Shown here in pieces: positions 10,701 to 17,104 of a DNA stretch of 26,873 nt. The stretch comes from a virus. Location of the stretch: positions 1 through 26,873 of IMG/VR virus record IMGVR_UViG_3300010299_000049; one strand, written 5' to 3'. Under the pieces are notes generated by a model. That model was not told where the DNA came from and did no database searches. It worked only from the letters and a program-made list of their open reading frames with translations. Each line of letters opens with the position of its first letter. The stretch's first letter is position 1. Position numbers and translations under genes: made by a program.

Positions 10701-12182
10701 ACCGAATTGATTCTTGAAAATGTACAAGGAGACTTTAAAACTGGAACAGGTTCAACAATTCAATATATTAACAATAGTTTGACTACTGTGGATCTTAACA
10801 GTTCTACTGGTGGTGGTGTGGAAGCAAGTACCGTTACGGTCGAAAGAACTGGATTATCATTTAAGGTAAATCATAAAAACCATGGAATGAATTTTGCAGG
10901 AAATAAAGTTATTATTTCCAATGCACAATCCGATGTATCTCCAACTAAGTTAACGTCTCCATATTCTATAGATTCTACCGATCCAATTTCAGTAGAATCT
11001 GCGTCCAATTTCGGATTATTTGAAAATGTCGGCGTTGGAACAACCAATAAAGGTTATGTAATTATTGGTGATGAGGTTATTTCTTACACTAGCACTGGCG
11101 CAAATCAAATTGGTGGAGGAATTGTCAGAGCAATTTCAGGAAATAGCAAAAATTATCCTGCTGGAACTCCCGTTTATAAGTACGAACTTGGTGGCGTTTC
11201 TCTTAGAAGAATTAATAAGCAGCATGATGTATCATCTTCGAACATTGAATTTGATTCTTACTACGTAGATCTTGATTTGTCTACTAATGGTGTAGATAGA
11301 ACTGTGGGAACAAGTTATCCTAAGTTATATCTTAATGAGCAAAAGTCTGCTGGAGGAAAATCTGTAAGAGCAACACAAAACATTTCTTATGAAATCATTT
11401 CTCCAATGATTCAGAATACAACTGTAAGAGGAACTTCTCTGAATGCTCAGATAAGAACAGTTACAGGTCAAAGTATTGATGGATCAGAGCAGACATTCGT
11501 TGACAAGGGATTTGAAAGTGTAACACTTAATCAAACAAATTATCTTGACAGCCAAAGACTTATTTGCTCCGAAGCAAATGAAAATGAATTCTTAACAACT
11601 CTTCCAAATAATAAATCTTTCAATATGAGAGTTCTTCTTGGAAGTACTGATTCAAGAATAAGTCCTGTAGTAGATCTCCAAAGATCTAACATAATTTTAA
11701 CGTCAAATAGAGTTAATGCTCCTATAACGGATTATGCTAATGATCCAAGAGTAAACACTATTGATGAGGATCCAACTTCATTCCAATATCTTTCTAAAGA
11801 AAATAGACTTGAGACTCCTGCTTCCTCTATTAAAATTATTCTTGATGCTCATGTTAATGTTTTCAGTGATATTCGTGCTTTCTATTCGATTGCAAATGAA
11901 GAGAAATTTGAACCAGTATTCACTCCTTTCCCAGGATGGAATAACATAAATGGAATTGGCAATGTCATCGATCCATCTTTAAATGATGGATCCCCTTATC
12001 AATTTGTAAATAAATCATCGTCCTTAGGATTTACTCCAGAGGAACTTGAATATAAGGAATATCAGTTTGAAGTAAATAACTTGCCAGACTTCAGATTGTA
12101 TAGAATAAAACTTGTACTGACTTCAACAAATCAAGCATATCCGCCAAGATTTAAGAATTTACGAGTCATTGCTCTTGCCTGA
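4719..12182 (+). CDS. Giant DUF4815-type virion structural protein
   Basis: 2487 residues, starting 6 bases after the gp8 stop. The N-terminus (SPYFDDFDSGKDYYKVLFKP, then GYPVQARELTTLQSILQNQI) is the signature of the DUF4815 family found in T4-like cyanophages. Residues about 1128-1150 (DIKRLEDRIRNLEYYTTLSL) look like a coiled coil. Residues about 1340-1440 are Gly/Arg/Gln-rich and end in KTRVYAFFDGVDVTKFV. Residues about 1668-1835 are a conserved block beginning YYDPLAQTFFVEDETGIFLS with LGSLFKSQNAAVWEPSQWED. Inserted small modules include two Gly-x-Gly-Tyr copies (about 1900-1970) and a gp15-like beta module (about 2080-2158). It is probably a baseplate-periphery or fibre-attachment protein, replacing part of the T4 gp9-gp12 role by position; that role is inferred. 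Confidence 0.88.
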   Translation: MPQEINLNVSPYFDDFDSGKDYYKVLFKPGYPVQARELTTLQSILQNQIEQFGQSFYKEGAKVIPGHFGYNKSYYAVKIDNISNGIPVDAYLTELVGLKITGRNSGVTAVVSGFLYSDESETSNATLYVNYLGSSTTDNASQFFSDGEDLFANDTIVSGSIASPVIESGETFATTIANEANAVGSSFSISEGVYFIRGRFVTVKDETLILDQYSANPSYRVGLYVNEEIVNADEDDTLNDNSQGFNNYSSPGADRLRITVSLFKKPLDDKDDANFVELVTIKDGVLRSQEKTELSNRVGDEISRRISQGTGDYYIDPFLVTAKETLNDLKGNGGIFGEGQLTSNGSIPSEDLATYQISPGSAVVKGFDIKTIAPTFIDFPKTRTTKTLENQSIIYNTGSTLVLNRVFGSPSIGVGNTYVLSLRGERVGLGSTTPAGKEIGVARVYDFKLESGSYDSENANLNRWNISLFDVQTVTEINLNEPITLSVPTFVKGNKSGATAYLNSSVAAGTALTVYQKSGDFLVNETFSFDGISNTRVATSVTSYGMSDVKSVYGVVGVANSFTADVIQTPSSTIGIATISAIDAATGFSSIRSSNEFFPGTISVNNLIRFTDTSLPNPVIARVVSVGTTHVVIAGVTTVTGITSSKLPSSTLQVTDLTYLTTKLGDSADNTLYTRLAKPNISNVSIDKTTLTVRKTYTNLIIDSTKKLSTTVSAGTDLRFLPFDEERYTLFRSDGTCEVLTSDKFEFTSDAQELQIYNLSGTDTGATLVATLTKTKVKEKVKRKNRVGTLLVSYSNNSASGVGTTSINDGLTYGNYPYGTRVQDTEISLNVGDVTDVLGIYESFGTSNPSAPQMTLTTISGPSSKTSDLIIGEEFVGQSSGAVGMVAERIDDTTISFISLNEIGFTEGESVIFKETDIQSVITNLSSSSINISNNYIFKNGQTGTILGHSSIVRSQKYSAPTRKLKIYYTNGFFESSDEGDFVTANSYKEFDYTDDIQFIGNTRNTDIIDIRPKVTNYTVSEGSRSPLEFHGRTFGSTGNSAANVLASDEAIALDYSYYLGRIDRIFLSKDGKFQVKYGIPSDKPEIPVNVDESIEVCQANIPPYLYDVRNVSFNFLQHKRYTMKDIKRLEDRIRNLEYYTTLSLLETDTNNLFIADNNGLNKFKSGFFVDNFSTLRPQDTGREIKNSIDYSAREIRPTHYTTSIDLQPYPTKLSSEDLRFKQPTGVNIRRGEDIVTLDYSETEWLTQPYATKSESVTPFILNFWEGTIALTPSSDVWVDQKRIDAKIIQAQGNYNETLQNAVENLGIDPQTGLAPVVWNSWETFWTGRQVIGGERTVTRSFGGEWRGNLGGGNRIAAYGTRTTQVIRQQVQETIDTGYKTRTGTQQQFVEQWDNTSVGDRVVSKDLITSMRSRNITVDGRRFKPKTRVYAFFDGVDVTKFVTPKLLEIEMLSGAFQVGENVVGTVRATGLGEDKDKSKPYIKFRLASPNHREGTFNSPTVVYPINPYTDEAMPTTYSSTSSLLNVDTYALSNQIDGEYYGFAESGMILKGETSGAQAVISNMRLVSDIAANVQGSFFIPDGDVIGFPSFETGSKTFELSSDNSNNRDLATTHAVETFVSSGTLETVQENIVSVRNARIETIETSQTEDVRRTTGTVVVDSQVISQSSRQVLIGYYDPLAQTFFVEDETGIFLSKVDLYFRTKDDADIPVGVQIRTTRLGTPTQTVLPFSEVYLDPVNVNVSSDASVPTTFTFPAPVYLDGQTEYAVVVRSNSAKYSVFISRVGENDLITQEFVAQQPYLGSLFKSQNAAVWEPSQWEDLKFTLYRAEFVENGTLEFFNPTLSVGNGQVAPLISNPISLESRKIRLGITSAVLDSSLTLGNTLIQKNSNASGKYIGGAGICTGSLQVINPGIGYTPSAVDGGSFTYTGVALTSITGNGINATADIQVSGGIIQSATIVNGGNGYVAGDVVGVSSLGNTPAGSNLRLSIVSIASTTELILENVQGDFKTGTGSTIQYINNSLTTVDLNSSTGGGVEASTVTVERTGLSFKVNHKNHGMNFAGNKVIISNAQSDVSPTKLTSPYSIDSTDPISVESASNFGLFENVGVGTTNKGYVIIGDEVISYTSTGANQIGGGIVRAISGNSKNYPAGTPVYKYELGGVSLRRINKQHDVSSSNIEFDSYYVDLDLSTNGVDRTVGTSYPKLYLNEQKSAGGKSVRATQNISYEIISPMIQNTTVRGTSLNAQIRTVTGQSIDGSEQTFVDKGFESVTLNQTNYLDSQRLICSEANENEFLTTLPNNKSFNMRVLLGSTDSRISPVVDLQRSNIILTSNRVNAPITDYANDPRVNTIDEDPTSFQYLSKENRLETPASSIKIILDAHVNVFSDIRAFYSIANEEKFEPVFTPFPGWNNINGIGNVIDPSLNDGSPYQFVNKSSSLGFTPEELEYKEYQFEVNNLPDFRLYRIKLVLTSTNQAYPPRFKNLRVIALA

Positions 12183-12187
12183 TAATT

Positions 12188-12421
12188 ATGGATTATATTA
12201 AAGTTGAGGGTCACTCTAATTTAAAGAGAGACCCTCAAACAAATGCTATTATCAATGATAATATGAAAGAATATAATGAATATATGAAAAGAAAGCAACT
12301 CAAATCTAAAGAGATTGATAGAATACAAAATATTGAAGATGATCTTGATAGAATTAAGGATGATATGAGCGAATTAAAAACATTATTGAGGATTCTTATC
12401 GATGGACCCAGACAAAATTGA
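12188..12421 (+). CDS. Small coiled-coil protein, conserved hypothetical
   Basis: 77 residues, starting 5 bases after the DUF4815 stop. The N-terminus DYIKVEGHSNLKRDPQTNAI is familiar from small cyanophage proteins at this place between the large structural gene and gp13. Residues about 43-72 form a clear heptad pattern (IDRIQNIEDDLDRIKDDMSE, then LKTLLRIL), so it is likely an oligomeric coiled coil. It is highly charged and has no signal peptide. Its place in the operon suggests a baseplate or fibre accessory protein, but its function is unknown. A strong RNA hairpin lies inside codons 6-17, and the 3' end overlaps the next gene by 20 bases. Confidence 0.8.
   Translation: MDYIKVEGHSNLKRDPQTNAIINDNMKEYNEYMKRKQLKSKEIDRIQNIEDDLDRIKDDMSELKTLLRILIDGPRQN
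12204..12238 (+). other. Strong intragenic RNA hairpin
   Basis: TTGAGGGTC (12204-12212) pairs with GACCCTCAA (12230-12238), and after one A-A mismatch CTCT (12214-12217) pairs with AGAG (12225-12228). This gives 13 base pairs around a 7-base AATTTAA loop. No T-run follows, so it is not a standard intrinsic terminator. It lies 16 bases past the ATG of the 77-residue gene, just after the 7.5-kb DUF4815 gene. It may be an RNA-processing, mRNA-stability or translation-control element. Confidence 0.5.
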
Positions 12422-12578
12422 ACTAACAAATTTAAATAAATCTTTGACATATGCCAAATCTGCAAGAGAAATTGATAAAGTAGATGACATAGAGATGTTG
12501 AGAAACATTGCTAAAACATACGTCAAATTATATCTTAAACAACAAGAAGTTCTTGCTTTTATCGGTGTTCCTGGGTAA
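12402..12578 (+). CDS. 58-residue helical hypothetical protein
   Basis: ATG 12402 to TAA 12576-12578, starting 20 bases inside the end of the 77-residue gene in another frame. The product begins MDPDKIELTNLNKSLTYAKS and ends KQQEVLAFIGVPG. It is predicted almost wholly helical, with a charged centre (AREIDKVDDIEMLRNIAKTY). A short gene of this kind is common just upstream of gp13 in T4-like cyanophages. Translational coupling to the preceding gene is likely because of the overlap. The late promoter of gp13 follows 13 bases after the stop. Function unknown; the reality of the gene rests on its position, overlap pattern and family resemblance. Confidence 0.7.
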   Translation: MDPDKIELTNLNKSLTYAKSAREIDKVDDIEMLRNIAKTYVKLYLKQQEVLAFIGVPG

Positions 12579-12591
12579 GAAAACATCGACC

Positions 12592-12598
12592 ATAAATA
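12592..12598 (+). promoter_or_regulatory. Putative T4-type late promoter (CATAAATA) for gp13
   Basis: CATAAATAC lies in the 39-base gap before gp13, 19 bases upstream of its ATG. It is a close match to TATAAATA and is the only promoter motif before gp13 and gp14. Confidence 0.68.
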
Positions 12599-12617
12599 CT
12601 CAAAAAGTGTTGAATAA

Positions 12618-13472
12618 ATGGCACAGCCTACGACTAGAGCAACTTTGATAGAATACTGCAAGAGAAAACTGGGCGCTCCAGTTTTGGAAATTAACGTTGC
12701 CGATGAGCAAATTGATGACCTTGTAGATGATGCTATACAGTTTTTTCAAGAAAGACATTTTGATGGCGTCTATCAGACATACTATAAGTATAAAATAACT
12801 CAATCAGATATTGATAGAGGTAGAAGTAGAGGTGGATCTAATACTGCGGTAGGAATCGCAACCACCACTGCATCTGCCACTATTGCGGGAGATAGTTCTG
12901 CGACTACATTTACTTTTGAGGAAAATAGCAACTATTTACAAGTTCCTCCTAATATAATTGGCGTAAATAAAATTTTTAAGTTTGATGGTAGCAATACCAT
13001 CACCAATAACATGTTCAGTATTAAATATCAACTGTTCTTGAATGATATTTACTATTGGGGAAGTACAGAACTTCTTTCATATTCTATGGTTAAGTCATAT
13101 CTAGAGGATATTGACTTTTTACTCAATACGGAAAAGCAAATACGATTCAATAAGAGACAAGATAGATTATATTTGGATATTGATTGGGCATCAGCTACTA
13201 CAAACGACTACATCATTATCGACTCTTATAGTACATTAAATCCAAGTGATTATTCTAGAGTTTGGAATGATTCTTTCCTTAAGTTGTATTTGACAGCTTT
13301 GATTAAAAAGCAGTGGGGACAAAATTTAATTAAATTCCAAGGAGTTAAACTTCCTGGAGGAGTTGAATTGAATGGTAGACAAATATACGATGACGCACAA
13401 AAAGAGTTGGATGTGATTATGGAAAAAATGTCCAATACTTATGAACTTCCTCCAATGGATATGATCGGATAA
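12618..13472 (+). CDS. gp13: Neck protein gp13 (head-completion / head-tail connector)
   Basis: 284 residues; T4 gp13 has 309. The N-terminus (TTRATLIEYCKRKLGAPVLE, then INVADEQIDDLVDDAIQFFQ) and following ERHFDGVYQTYYKYKI are typical of T4-family gp13. In T4, gp13 binds below the portal and, with gp14, seals the filled head and creates the tail docking site. The middle has a short Ser/Thr/Ala-rich stretch (about residues 75-95) that is probably a surface loop. The C-terminal third (SFLKLYLTALIKKQWGQNLI, LPGGVELNGRQIYDDA) is the conserved helical part. It ends 4 bases before gp14, so the two are surely co-translated. Confidence 0.93.
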   Translation: MAQPTTRATLIEYCKRKLGAPVLEINVADEQIDDLVDDAIQFFQERHFDGVYQTYYKYKITQSDIDRGRSRGGSNTAVGIATTTASATIAGDSSATTFTFEENSNYLQVPPNIIGVNKIFKFDGSNTITNNMFSIKYQLFLNDIYYWGSTELLSYSMVKSYLEDIDFLLNTEKQIRFNKRQDRLYLDIDWASATTNDYIIIDSYSTLNPSDYSRVWNDSFLKLYLTALIKKQWGQNLIKFQGVKLPGGVELNGRQIYDDAQKELDVIMEKMSNTYELPPMDMIG

Positions 13473-13476
13473 TCAT

Positions 13477-14898
13477 ATGTTAAATCCTTTTTTCCAGCAA
13501 GGTTCAAAAACAGAACAAAGTTTAGTTCAAGATCTCATTAATGAGCAATTGAGAATGTATGGTGTTGAGGTTCATTATATGCCTCGACAATTTATTACTA
13601 CAAAAACGGTAATTGAAGAGGTAATTGAATCTTCCTTTAAAGAAGCATATCCAATAGAAGCATATCTAGAAAACGTAGATGGATATGCCGATAATTCTGT
13701 TATTCTTTCTAAATTTGGAATACAATCTCAACAAGAGATAACATTAACTATTTCAAGAGAAAGATATGAAACTTATATAAGACCATTAGCACAACAAAAT
13801 TCGCAAAATCTTGTTCCAGAAAGACCAACAGAGGGAGATTTAATTTATTTCCCGTTGGGTGGAAGATTATTTGAGATAAAATTTGTAGAACATGAGAAAC
13901 CATTTCATCAGTTAAATTCTACATATGTTTACACTTTGAGATGCGAACTCTTCAGAATTGAAGATGAGGTTATTGATACTGGAGTCGATGATGTCGATGA
14001 CGAACTTGTAGGAAGCACAAGTGTCGATGGAACAACTCCTATCGGCATAAGAGGAAATATGCTGACCCTGAATATGGTTGGCGTTGCTTCTACTGCTACT
14101 GCTTCTACTGGTATCGTCAATGGATCTATTAGTGCTATTTACATCAGCAATCGTGGTGGAGGATATTCATATGCTCCTCAAGTTGGATTCTCCTCTTCTC
14201 CCGAATATGGTGGAACTGGTATTGGAACAGCGATCATGATTGGTGGAATAGTCGTATGTAATAAGAACGTAAATCCAAACGATGGTTCTGTTCAAGAAAT
14301 TAGACTAATCAATCCAGGATTCGGATATACAGTTGCACCTCTAATTGCAGTTAGGGGTGATGGAGTTGGATTTGCTGCAACAACAGGAATAACCACAGTT
14401 GGAGCAGTTGGATTTGTAACGATTACTGGTGGTGGATCTGGATATACTACAGCACCAACAGTCACATTCTCTTCTCCTGGAAGTGGAACAACTGCCACTG
14501 GTGTTGCTGCTATAAATTCAAGTGGAAATGTAATTGCAATTTACCTCACTAATGCTGGATCTGGATATACCTCGGCTCCAACAATTACAATTTCGGGTGC
14601 TGGTTCAACTTCATCTGGAACATTCCAACTTAATGAAATTGTTACTGGACAAACATCAGGAACTACAGCAAGGGTTAAGAATTGGGATAAACCAACATCA
14701 GTCTTAGATCTTTACAATGTAGATGGAACATTTACATATGGAGAAACTTTAGTTGGATCTGCTTCTTCCGCAAGTTATAGACTGAAAAATGTTGAAGAAT
14801 TCCCTAGAGATGATGGATTTGCTTCAAATGCCGAAATTGAAGCGGCGGCTGATCAAATTATAGATTTTACAGAGACAAATCCATTTGGAATCCCCTAA
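13477..14898 (+). CDS. gp14: Neck protein gp14 with inserted beta modules
   Basis: 473 residues, against 256 in T4. The N-terminal 170 residues (MLNPFFQQGSKTEQSLVQDL, then YGVEVHYMPRQFIT and DNSVILSKFGI) are the conserved gp14 core that forms the neck with gp13. From about residue 190 the protein is very different in composition: four copies of a Gly-x-Gly-Tyr beta module (SNRGGGYSYAPQV, INPGFGYTVAPLI, TGGGSGYTTAPTV, TNAGSGYTSAPTI), then one NEIVTGQTSGTTARV module. The last 35 residues (VEEFPRDDGFASNAEIEAAA ... NPFGIP) return to a typical gp14 tail, so the modules are an internal insertion. They probably decorate the neck as whisker-like or adhesive knobs. Late promoter motifs flank the gp13-gp14 pair. 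Confidence 0.9.
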   Translation: MLNPFFQQGSKTEQSLVQDLINEQLRMYGVEVHYMPRQFITTKTVIEEVIESSFKEAYPIEAYLENVDGYADNSVILSKFGIQSQQEITLTISRERYETYIRPLAQQNSQNLVPERPTEGDLIYFPLGGRLFEIKFVEHEKPFHQLNSTYVYTLRCELFRIEDEVIDTGVDDVDDELVGSTSVDGTTPIGIRGNMLTLNMVGVASTATASTGIVNGSISAIYISNRGGGYSYAPQVGFSSSPEYGGTGIGTAIMIGGIVVCNKNVNPNDGSVQEIRLINPGFGYTVAPLIAVRGDGVGFAATTGITTVGAVGFVTITGGGSGYTTAPTVTFSSPGSGTTATGVAAINSSGNVIAIYLTNAGSGYTSAPTITISGAGSTSSGTFQLNEIVTGQTSGTTARVKNWDKPTSVLDLYNVDGTFTYGETLVGSASSASYRLKNVEEFPRDDGFASNAEIEAAADQIIDFTETNPFGIP

Positions 14899-14902
14899 AC
14901 TG

Positions 14903-14909
14903 TTAAATA
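14903..14909 (+). promoter_or_regulatory. Putative late promoter (GTTAAATA) for gp15
   Basis: GTTAAATAG sits 4 bases after the gp14 stop and 22 bases before the gp15 ATG. It is a weaker match to TATAAATA, but is correctly placed at a gene junction. Confidence 0.45.
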
Positions 14910-14931
14910 GTAATTATTAAACCTTGGCAAA

Positions 14932-15927
14932 ATGTTTGAATATTTTTATAACGAGATTTTCCGAAAGACTATTATTTCTTTCGGTACCCTTTTTAACAAC
15001 ATAGAAATCCAAAAGACGGATTCTAATGGTGACGTGAGTAGCATCATTAAAGTTCCTCTTGCTTATGGTCCTACACAAAAGTTTTTGGCAAGGATCAATC
15101 AACAAGCTGATTTAAATAGTCCAACTGCAATGACATTGCCAAGGATGTCATTTGAATTTACTGGAGTTACTTACGATCCATCCAGAAAAGTAACAACAAC
15201 ACAAAGATTCTTACAAAAAGACTCATCTGACGGAACTAAAACTAGAAAGGCATATATGCCAGTTCCCTACACGATGCAATTTGAATTGTCAATTATGACA
15301 AAATTAAATGATGATGCATTGCAAATAGTAGAACAAATTTTACCATATTTTCAACCTCAGTTCAATCTCACTGTTGAATTGGCATCAAATATACAAGAGA
15401 AAAAAGATATTCCAATTATTTTGGAAAATATTACTATGATTGATGATTATGAAGGTGATTATACAACGAGAAGAGTTTTAACTTACACGTTGAGATTTAG
15501 TGCCAAAACATACCTGTTTGGACCTATTCCAGATGTTTCTACAGATCTTATCAAAAGAGCTACTATTGCTGTTGGTGCAGGAGATCCATCAAATCAAAGA
15601 GAACTTACATATACGCAAACCCCAAGAGCAATTAAGAATTATACTGGAAACGTGCTCACATCCTTGTCTGAGGATATTGCCGCCACCGACATTTTACTCA
15701 AAGTAGATGATGCAAGTGGAATTACAAAAGATACTTATTTGGATATTAACCAAGAAGAAGTTTATGTAAGACTTGTAAGCGGAAATAATATCACCGTAGA
15801 CAGAGGAGTTGATGGAACAACAGTTAAATCTCACTTGAAAGGAGATAGTGTAAAATCGATTACTGCTTCTGATGATGCTCTAATCGAATTTGGAGATGAC
15901 TTTGGTTTTAGTGGAAGCGCATCATGA
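14932..15927 (+). CDS. gp15: Tail sheath stabiliser / tail completion protein gp15
   Basis: 331 residues; T4 gp15 has 272. The start MFEYFYNEIFRKTI matches T4 MFGYFYNSSFRRYA, and QIVEQILPYFQPQFN is nearly identical to the T4 block QIVEQILPYFQPHFN. In T4, a gp15 hexamer caps the tail tube and sheath and binds the neck. Beyond about residue 232 there is an extra domain: ATDILLKVDDASG, then LDINQEEVYVRLVSGNNITV, DRGVDGT and HLKGDSV. This resembles a beta module in the DUF4815 protein (IGDEVISYTS ... GIVRAISG ... PAGTPVYKYE). The gene has its own late promoter motif and overlaps gp16 by 4 bases (ATGA). Confidence 0.95.
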   Translation: MFEYFYNEIFRKTIISFGTLFNNIEIQKTDSNGDVSSIIKVPLAYGPTQKFLARINQQADLNSPTAMTLPRMSFEFTGVTYDPSRKVTTTQRFLQKDSSDGTKTRKAYMPVPYTMQFELSIMTKLNDDALQIVEQILPYFQPQFNLTVELASNIQEKKDIPIILENITMIDDYEGDYTTRRVLTYTLRFSAKTYLFGPIPDVSTDLIKRATIAVGAGDPSNQRELTYTQTPRAIKNYTGNVLTSLSEDIAATDILLKVDDASGITKDTYLDINQEEVYVRLVSGNNITVDRGVDGTTVKSHLKGDSVKSITASDDALIEFGDDFGFSGSAS

Positions 15928-16376
15928 AAATGACTAAAAAATTTGATAAATTAAATGAATCTTTTGGAGTTGAGGATAATCTCATAGTTCCAGAAGTAGA
16001 GTCTGCTCCTATTGAGATTATTAACGATGATTCTGATGAAGAATTTGAAAAAACACCAGAGGTAAGAAAAGATTATAAGTATACAAGAAATCAATTATAT
16101 TCATTAATAGAAAAAGGACAAGATGCTATTAACGGTATCTTAGAATTGGCAGCAGAAACAGAACAACCAAGAGCGTATGAAGTTGCAGCTCAATTAATTA
16201 AAAATGTTGCAGATACAACTGATAAATTAATGGATTTGCAAAAGAAATTGAAAGAAGTGGAGGAAGACACAAAGCAAAAAGGACCAACGAACGTCACCAA
16301 TGCTCTATTTGTTGGATCAACTGCAGATTTAGCAAAACTTCTAAAGAATAAGCAACAAGAAGAGGATACTAAATAA
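15924..16376 (+). CDS. gp16: Terminase small subunit gp16 (DNA packaging)
   Basis: 150 residues; T4 gp16 has 164. The middle follows T4 gp16 closely: KDYKYTRNQLYSLIEKGQDA ... LELAAETEQPRAYEVAAQLI ... DKLMDLQKKLKEV against T4 DDYGVVRRNM ... TAKNADSPRHMEVFATLM ... EILKLHKDMKDI. The C-terminal ALFVGSTADLAKLL matches T4 ATVFMGSPTELMDEI. gp16 forms rings that regulate the gp17 ATPase/nuclease and select DNA for packaging. The ATG at 15924 overlaps the gp15 stop in ATGA; a second ATG two codons later is possible. The acidic N-terminus is normal for the family. gp17 is not found in the remaining 10 kb, although in T4 it adjoins gp16. Confidence 0.9.
   Translation: MKMTKKFDKLNESFGVEDNLIVPEVESAPIEIINDDSDEEFEKTPEVRKDYKYTRNQLYSLIEKGQDAINGILELAAETEQPRAYEVAAQLIKNVADTTDKLMDLQKKLKEVEEDTKQKGPTNVTNALFVGSTADLAKLLKNKQQEEDTK
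16369..16375 (+). promoter_or_regulatory. Putative late promoter (CTAAATA) overlapping the gp16 stop
   Basis: CTAAATA covers the last sense codons of gp16, and its final TA forms part of the stop codon (TAA 16374-16376). It is 24 bases before the ATG at 16400 and would start the fibre cassette. Confidence 0.55.
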
Positions 16377-16399
16377 TAGTACGAATATAAAAAGTTAAA

Positions 16400-16735
16400 A
16401 TGTCCGTTGCCGCAGTAAATATAAGAATTGAAAAAGGCACTGATTTTGAATCAACTTTTACTATCAATTCTTCAGATGGTTCTGCTTTTAATTTAGCAAA
16501 TTACAGTGCTACGGCAAAGATTAGGAAACATCCTAATGCTGGAACTGCTAAAACTTTTTCAACAACGATTACTTCAGCTACAGGTGAAATAAAAATAACG
16601 ATGAGTGATACGGACACATCTGAATTATCATCTGGAAGAAATTATTATGATGTGATTATTCAGCATTCATCTACAGAGAAGAAAACAAAAGTATTTGAAG
16701 GAATGGCGATAGTCTCAGATACCGTTTCTTTATAG
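16400..16735 (+). CDS. Small beta-sandwich virion protein, BppU-N-like (hypothetical)
   Basis: 111 residues, no signal peptide. The pattern IRIEKGTDFESTFTINSSDG, NLANYSATAKIRKHPNAGTA, ITSATGEIKITMSDTDTSEL, GRNYYDVIIQHS and VFEGMAIVSDTVSL is that of small phage proteins predicted to form an Ig-like or BppU-N-type beta sandwich, often encoded next to fibre genes. A structural role, such as a baseplate or fibre adaptor, is inferred from this and from its position between gp16 and fibre genes. It ends 4 bases before the next ATG, so the two are likely translated together. The family resemblance is from memory and only moderately certain. Confidence 0.65.
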   Translation: MSVAAVNIRIEKGTDFESTFTINSSDGSAFNLANYSATAKIRKHPNAGTAKTFSTTITSATGEIKITMSDTDTSELSSGRNYYDVIIQHSSTEKKTKVFEGMAIVSDTVSL

Positions 16736-16739
16736 TAAA

Positions 16740-17054
16740 ATGGAATTCAAAGTAACTCTTGTAACAGGTCCAACTTACAGTGCTCGTCTTAAAGAAGACA
16801 ACAAATTTAAAGTAATTACACAACTTACACAAACAGAAGTGGCTAACTTTTCAGATTTAAGCGATTTTGATGGTACTGAAGCTCAGGACGGATGGGTCTT
16901 GATGTATGACTCTGCATCTGGAAAATATAAAGCAGTAAATCCAGATCTCGTATTTACTAAAGCTGTTTCTGATAGCAGTCTTCCTAGTGAGTTTATTGAT
17001 CAATTGGATGTAGAACTTGATGATAAGATCGATCTGGATGCTGGTTCATTCTGA
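16740..17054 (+). CDS. Small fibre-associated protein (hypothetical)
   Basis: 104 residues. The N-terminus EFKVTLVTGPTYSARLKEDN is a short beta region. It is followed by FSDLSDFDGTEAQDGWVLMY and DSASGKYKAVNPD, a motif common in T4-like cyanophage fibre proteins. The C-terminus DLDAGSF resembles the C-terminus of the next, much larger fibre protein (TIDGGSF). In both genes the stop is followed by the same bases (TTCTGATAAG), which suggests a shared origin of the 3' ends. It may be a small partner or N-terminal piece of the fibre. No enzyme motif is visible. Confidence 0.68.
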   Translation: MEFKVTLVTGPTYSARLKEDNKFKVITQLTQTEVANFSDLSDFDGTEAQDGWVLMYDSASGKYKAVNPDLVFTKAVSDSSLPSEFIDQLDVELDDKIDLDAGSF

Positions 17055-17062
17055 TAAGAATT

Positions 17063-17070
17063 TATAAATA
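17063..17070 (+). promoter_or_regulatory. Canonical T4 late promoter TATAAATA
   Basis: A perfect TATAAATA lies in the 50-base gap before the 697-residue fibre gene, 34 bases before its ATG. A Shine-Dalgarno-like AAGG (17091-17094) follows, 10 bases before the start codon. This is the best late promoter match in the window. Confidence 0.8.
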
Positions 17071-17104
17071 ACTACATCTAAAAATATAATAAGGTATAGA
17101 TACA

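Noticed and set aside
12983-13002. Hairpin with GCAA loop inside gp13
   Set aside because: The stem is 8 pairs, lies deep in a coding region without a T-run or gene junction, and codes for ordinary gp13 residues; chance is likely.
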